Of a stretch of 64,000 nucleotides of DNA, positions 61,802 through 64,000 are shown one piece after another. Position numbers and translations under genes: made by a program. The notes under the pieces were generated by a model. That model did no database searches and had not been told where the DNA came from. It saw only the letters and a list, made by a program, of their open reading frames with translations. Each line of letters opens with the position of its first letter. Position 1 is the first letter of the stretch. Origin of the DNA: Streptomyces venezuelae (GTDB lineage Bacteria > Actinomycetota > Actinomycetes > Streptomycetales > Streptomycetaceae); contig NZ_CP029190.1 in the NCBI RefSeq assembly GCF_008642295.1, forward strand, positions 6,121,501 to 6,185,500. The letters run 5' to 3'.

Positions 61802-64000
61802 ATGACCGCACCGACGGGGGAAGCGAGCGTGCTCGGCGCGCCGCTGGACAGCCGCGAGGACCCGCAGCTGCTGCGGGGCGAGGCCACGTACATCGCGGAC
61901 ATCGAGCTGCCCGGCACGGCCCATATGGCCATCCTGGGCAGCGAGGTCGCCCACGCCCGGATCCTGTCCATCCAGACCAAGGCCGCCGAGCAGATGCCCG
62001 GCGTGCTGAAGGTGGCCACCGCCGCCGACTTCACCGATGTGATGCCGCTGCCCTGCATCTGGATACCCGGCGGGGTGGAGAGCCACTTCCCGCCCCATCC
62101 GTACGGGCTGCCCGGCGCCCGCCCGGTCCTGACCGGCGACACCGTCCGGCATGTGGGCGACGCCATCGCCGTGGTGGTCGCCGAGACCCCGCGCCAGGCC
62201 GCCGCCGCGCTGGCCGCCATCACCGTGGACTACGAACCGCTGCCCGTGGTCACCCGGGCCGACCAGGCACTCGCCGAAGGCGCCCCGCAGCTCCACGAAG
62301 CCGTCCCCGGCAACCTCAATGCGTACTGGACCTGCGGGGACAAGGAGCGCACCGACGCCGCCATTGCGGCGGCCGAGGTGACCGTCGAGCTGGACCTGGT
62401 CAACCAGCGGACCATCAACAGCCCCATCGAACCGCGCGGGGCGGTCGGCGACTACCACGCGGCCACCGGGGAGTACACCCTCTACGCCTCCACCCAGGGC
62501 CCCCACAACCACCGCTTCCTGCTGTCCGCCCTGGTCCTCGGGATCCCGTTCAACAAGCTCCGGGTGATCGCCCCGACCGTCGGCGGCAGCTTCGGCACCA
62601 AGGGCTACCTCTACCCCGACATGGCGCTGGTCCTGCTGCTGTCCAAGGCGCTCGGCCGGCCGGTGAAGTGGGTGGACACCCGCACCGGCCTGATGAACTC
62701 CACGGTCCAGGGCCGTGACCACCGCCAGCACGTCACCCTGGCCGGCACCCGCGACGGCCGGATCACCGCCGTGCGCTGCACCAGCCACGCCAACCTCGGC
62801 GCCTACCCGTCCACCATCGGACCCGGTGTCGCCACCGCCCTGATGGGCCGGTCCATCAGCGGCATGTACCAGATCGACGCCGCCTTCTGCGAGGTCTACG
62901 CGGCCTTCACCAACACCGTCCCGCTCGGCGCCCAGCGCGGCAGCGGCCGGGCCGAGGCCGCCTTCCTGATGGAACGGCTCGTCGACCGGTACGCCGCCGA
63001 GATCGGCATGGACCCGGCCGAGGTCCGCCGCCGCAACCTGGTGCCGGCCGAGAAGTTCCCGTACGACAACGGGCTCGGCTGGACCTACGACTCGGGCAAC
63101 TACCGGGAGAACTTCGACAAGGCGCTGGAGCTGGCCGGTTACGCCGACATGCCCGCCCGGAAGGCCGAGGCCCGCACCCGGGGCAAGCGGCTCGGCGTGG
63201 GCCTTGCCACCTATGTGGCGATCTGCGGGGTCGGCCCGTCCACCCGAATGTCCCAGGAGGGCATGCTCGGCGGCACCTGGGAGAGCGCCAACATCCGGGT
63301 CCACCCGACCGGCGAGGTCACCGTCACCGTCGGCTCGGCCTCCACCGGCCAGAGCCACGGCACCGTCTTCGCCCAGGTCGCGGCGGCCGAGCTGGGCATC
63401 GACCCGGCGAACGTCCAGGTCCTGGAGGGCGACACGCTCAAGGCGCCGTACGGACAGGGCACCTACGGCAGCCGCTCCTACAGCATGGCCGCGCCGGCCG
63501 TCGCCCTGACCGCCCGGAAGATTCGGAGCAAGCTGGTCCGGGCCGGCGCCGTGTTCCTCGGCATCCCCGAGGAGAAGGTGGTCTACGCCGGCGGCGGGGT
63601 CCACGAGGACGGCAACCCCGAGAACGCCAAGACCTTCGCCGAACTCGCCATGGCCATGTGGTACGGCTGGGGGCTGCCGCCGGAGATCGAACCGGCCCTG
63701 GACGAGACCACCCACTTCGACCCACCGGACTTCAACTACCCCTTCGGCAGCCATGTCGCGGTGGTCGAGATCGACGAACTCACCGGCGAGACCGAGGTGG
63801 TGTCCTACACCGCGGTGGACGACGCGGGCAACATCGGCAACCCGAAGATCGTGCTGGGGCAGATCGAGGGATCGATTCTGCATGGCCTGGGCCAGGCCCT
63901 GATGGAAGCCGCCGAATACGACACCGACGGCCGGCTGATCACCGCCGACCTCACCGGCTACGCCCTGCCGCGCGCCGCCGACGCGCCCTTCTTCACCCTC
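61802..64000 (+). CDS. Molybdenum hydroxylase large subunit (xanthine dehydrogenase/CO dehydrogenase family), 3' end missing
   Basis: At least 733 residues, open at the window edge. Ald_Xan_dh_C N-terminal domain (LLRGEATYIADIELPGTAHMAIL, VGDAIAVVVAETPRQAAAAL), then the molybdopterin-binding part (GGSFGTKGYLYPDMALVLLL, GQSHGTVFAQVAAAELGI, GLGQALMEAAEYDTDG). The position of the CoxL active loop AYRCSFR reads AQRGSGR (377-383), so the CO-oxidising cysteine is absent; it is closer to form II or aldehyde/xanthine-type enzymes. The catalytic glutamate lies beyond the window. No FAD-binding middle subunit is present before the edge. Confidence 0.9.
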   Translation, partial: MTAPTGEASVLGAPLDSREDPQLLRGEATYIADIELPGTAHMAILGSEVAHARILSIQTKAAEQMPGVLKVATAADFTDVMPLPCIWIPGGVESHFPPHPYGLPGARPVLTGDTVRHVGDAIAVVVAETPRQAAAALAAITVDYEPLPVVTRADQALAEGAPQLHEAVPGNLNAYWTCGDKERTDAAIAAAEVTVELDLVNQRTINSPIEPRGAVGDYHAATGEYTLYASTQGPHNHRFLLSALVLGIPFNKLRVIAPTVGGSFGTKGYLYPDMALVLLLSKALGRPVKWVDTRTGLMNSTVQGRDHRQHVTLAGTRDGRITAVRCTSHANLGAYPSTIGPGVATALMGRSISGMYQIDAAFCEVYAAFTNTVPLGAQRGSGRAEAAFLMERLVDRYAAEIGMDPAEVRRRNLVPAEKFPYDNGLGWTYDSGNYRENFDKALELAGYADMPARKAEARTRGKRLGVGLATYVAICGVGPSTRMSQEGMLGGTWESANIRVHPTGEVTVTVGSASTGQSHGTVFAQVAAAELGIDPANVQVLEGDTLKAPYGQGTYGSRSYSMAAPAVALTARKIRSKLVRAGAVFLGIPEEKVVYAGGGVHEDGNPENAKTFAELAMAMWYGWGLPPEIEPALDETTHFDPPDFNYPFGSHVAVVEIDELTGETEVVSYTAVDDAGNIGNPKIVLGQIEGSILHGLGQALMEAAEYDTDGRLITADLTGYALPRAADAPFFTL

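Noticed and set aside
61130..63883. A 917-codon antisense frame over the molybdenum hydroxylase genes
   Set aside because: Both sense genes have full cofactor motifs; the reverse frame is a compositional shadow.
61802..64000. Form I aerobic carbon monoxide dehydrogenase (CoxL)
   Set aside because: The active loop is AQRGSGR instead of AYRCSFR, so the cysteine that holds copper is missing.
44318..64000. Genomic island or prophage boundary
   Set aside because: No integrase, transposase, tRNA or direct-repeat attachment site is visible, and GC and codon bias look like the neighbours. Horizontal acquisition cannot be shown from this window.

Overview
The window is high-GC actinobacterial chromosome. 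Gene content, GTG/TTG starts and conserved order (rpsD, alaS, ruvX, mltG, aroE-C-K-B-Q, efp, nusB, bldD, pyr operon, sIHF, gmk, rpoZ, coaBC, metK, priA, fmt, rsmB, rpe) point to a Streptomyces or close relative. I see no rRNA, tRNA, CRISPR array, insertion sequence or prophage.

Region 1 (1-15.7 kb, almost all + strand): the 3' end of rpsD and its terminator; a divergent STAND-type ATPase; two small envelope-type proteins leading into alaS-ruvX-mltG; a shikimate block aroE / aroC-aroK-aroB-aroQ whose last four genes overlap by 4 bp each; a P-loop kinase-like protein; a peptidase-like protein with an altered metal site; efp and nusB. Region 2 (15.7-26.6 kb): the developmental repressor gene bldD, reading towards nusB, with a likely autoregulatory operator; then the pyrimidine operon pyrR-pyrB-pyrC-(membrane protein)-carA-carB | pyrD-pyrF. 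A PyrR-binding hairpin overlaps the pyrR ribosome-binding site, and a terminator-like hairpin lies between carB and pyrD. Region 3 (26.6-40.8 kb): sIHF with a good promoter, gmk, rpoZ, coaBC, metK, priA, a lipoamide dehydrogenase, a small DNA-binding-like protein, fmt, rsmB, rpe, a SorC-type regulator and a secreted RNase/barstar pair. Region 4 (40.8-44.3 kb, - strand): truncated haemoglobin, ABM monooxygenase, a protein of unknown function, a receiver-thioredoxin-reductase-like fusion and a UBP zinc finger.

Region 5 (44.4 kb to the right edge) is the accessory part and the most interesting. At least 20 + strand genes, mostly overlapping or a few bases apart, start behind a cluster of repeated 10-12 bp operator-like boxes. 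Order: DJ-1/PfpI, benzoylformate-decarboxylase-like ThDP enzyme, three NTF2/SnoaL-fold proteins, GMC oxidoreductase, DJ-1/PfpI, VOC/glyoxalase, AGE-like epimerase, STAS, GlgX-like debranching enzyme, STAS, RsbW-like kinase, SpoIIE/PP2C phosphatase, ParA/MinD ATPase, DJ-1/PfpI, aldehyde dehydrogenase, F420-reductase-like protein, [2Fe-2S] subunit and molybdenum-hydroxylase large subunit (cut by the window edge). The recurring chemistry is carbonyl/aldehyde and sugar handling. It is combined with a partner-switching module in which a glycogen debranching enzyme sits between two STAS proteins. I do not recognise this as a described system. My reading, an inference, is a regulated carbohydrate-mobilising and aldehyde-oxidising pathway or stress response.

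Several genes (M24-like protein, gmk, priA, rpe, the secreted RNase) have a NANNNT hexamer exactly 6 nt before the start codon, which suggests leaderless mRNAs.
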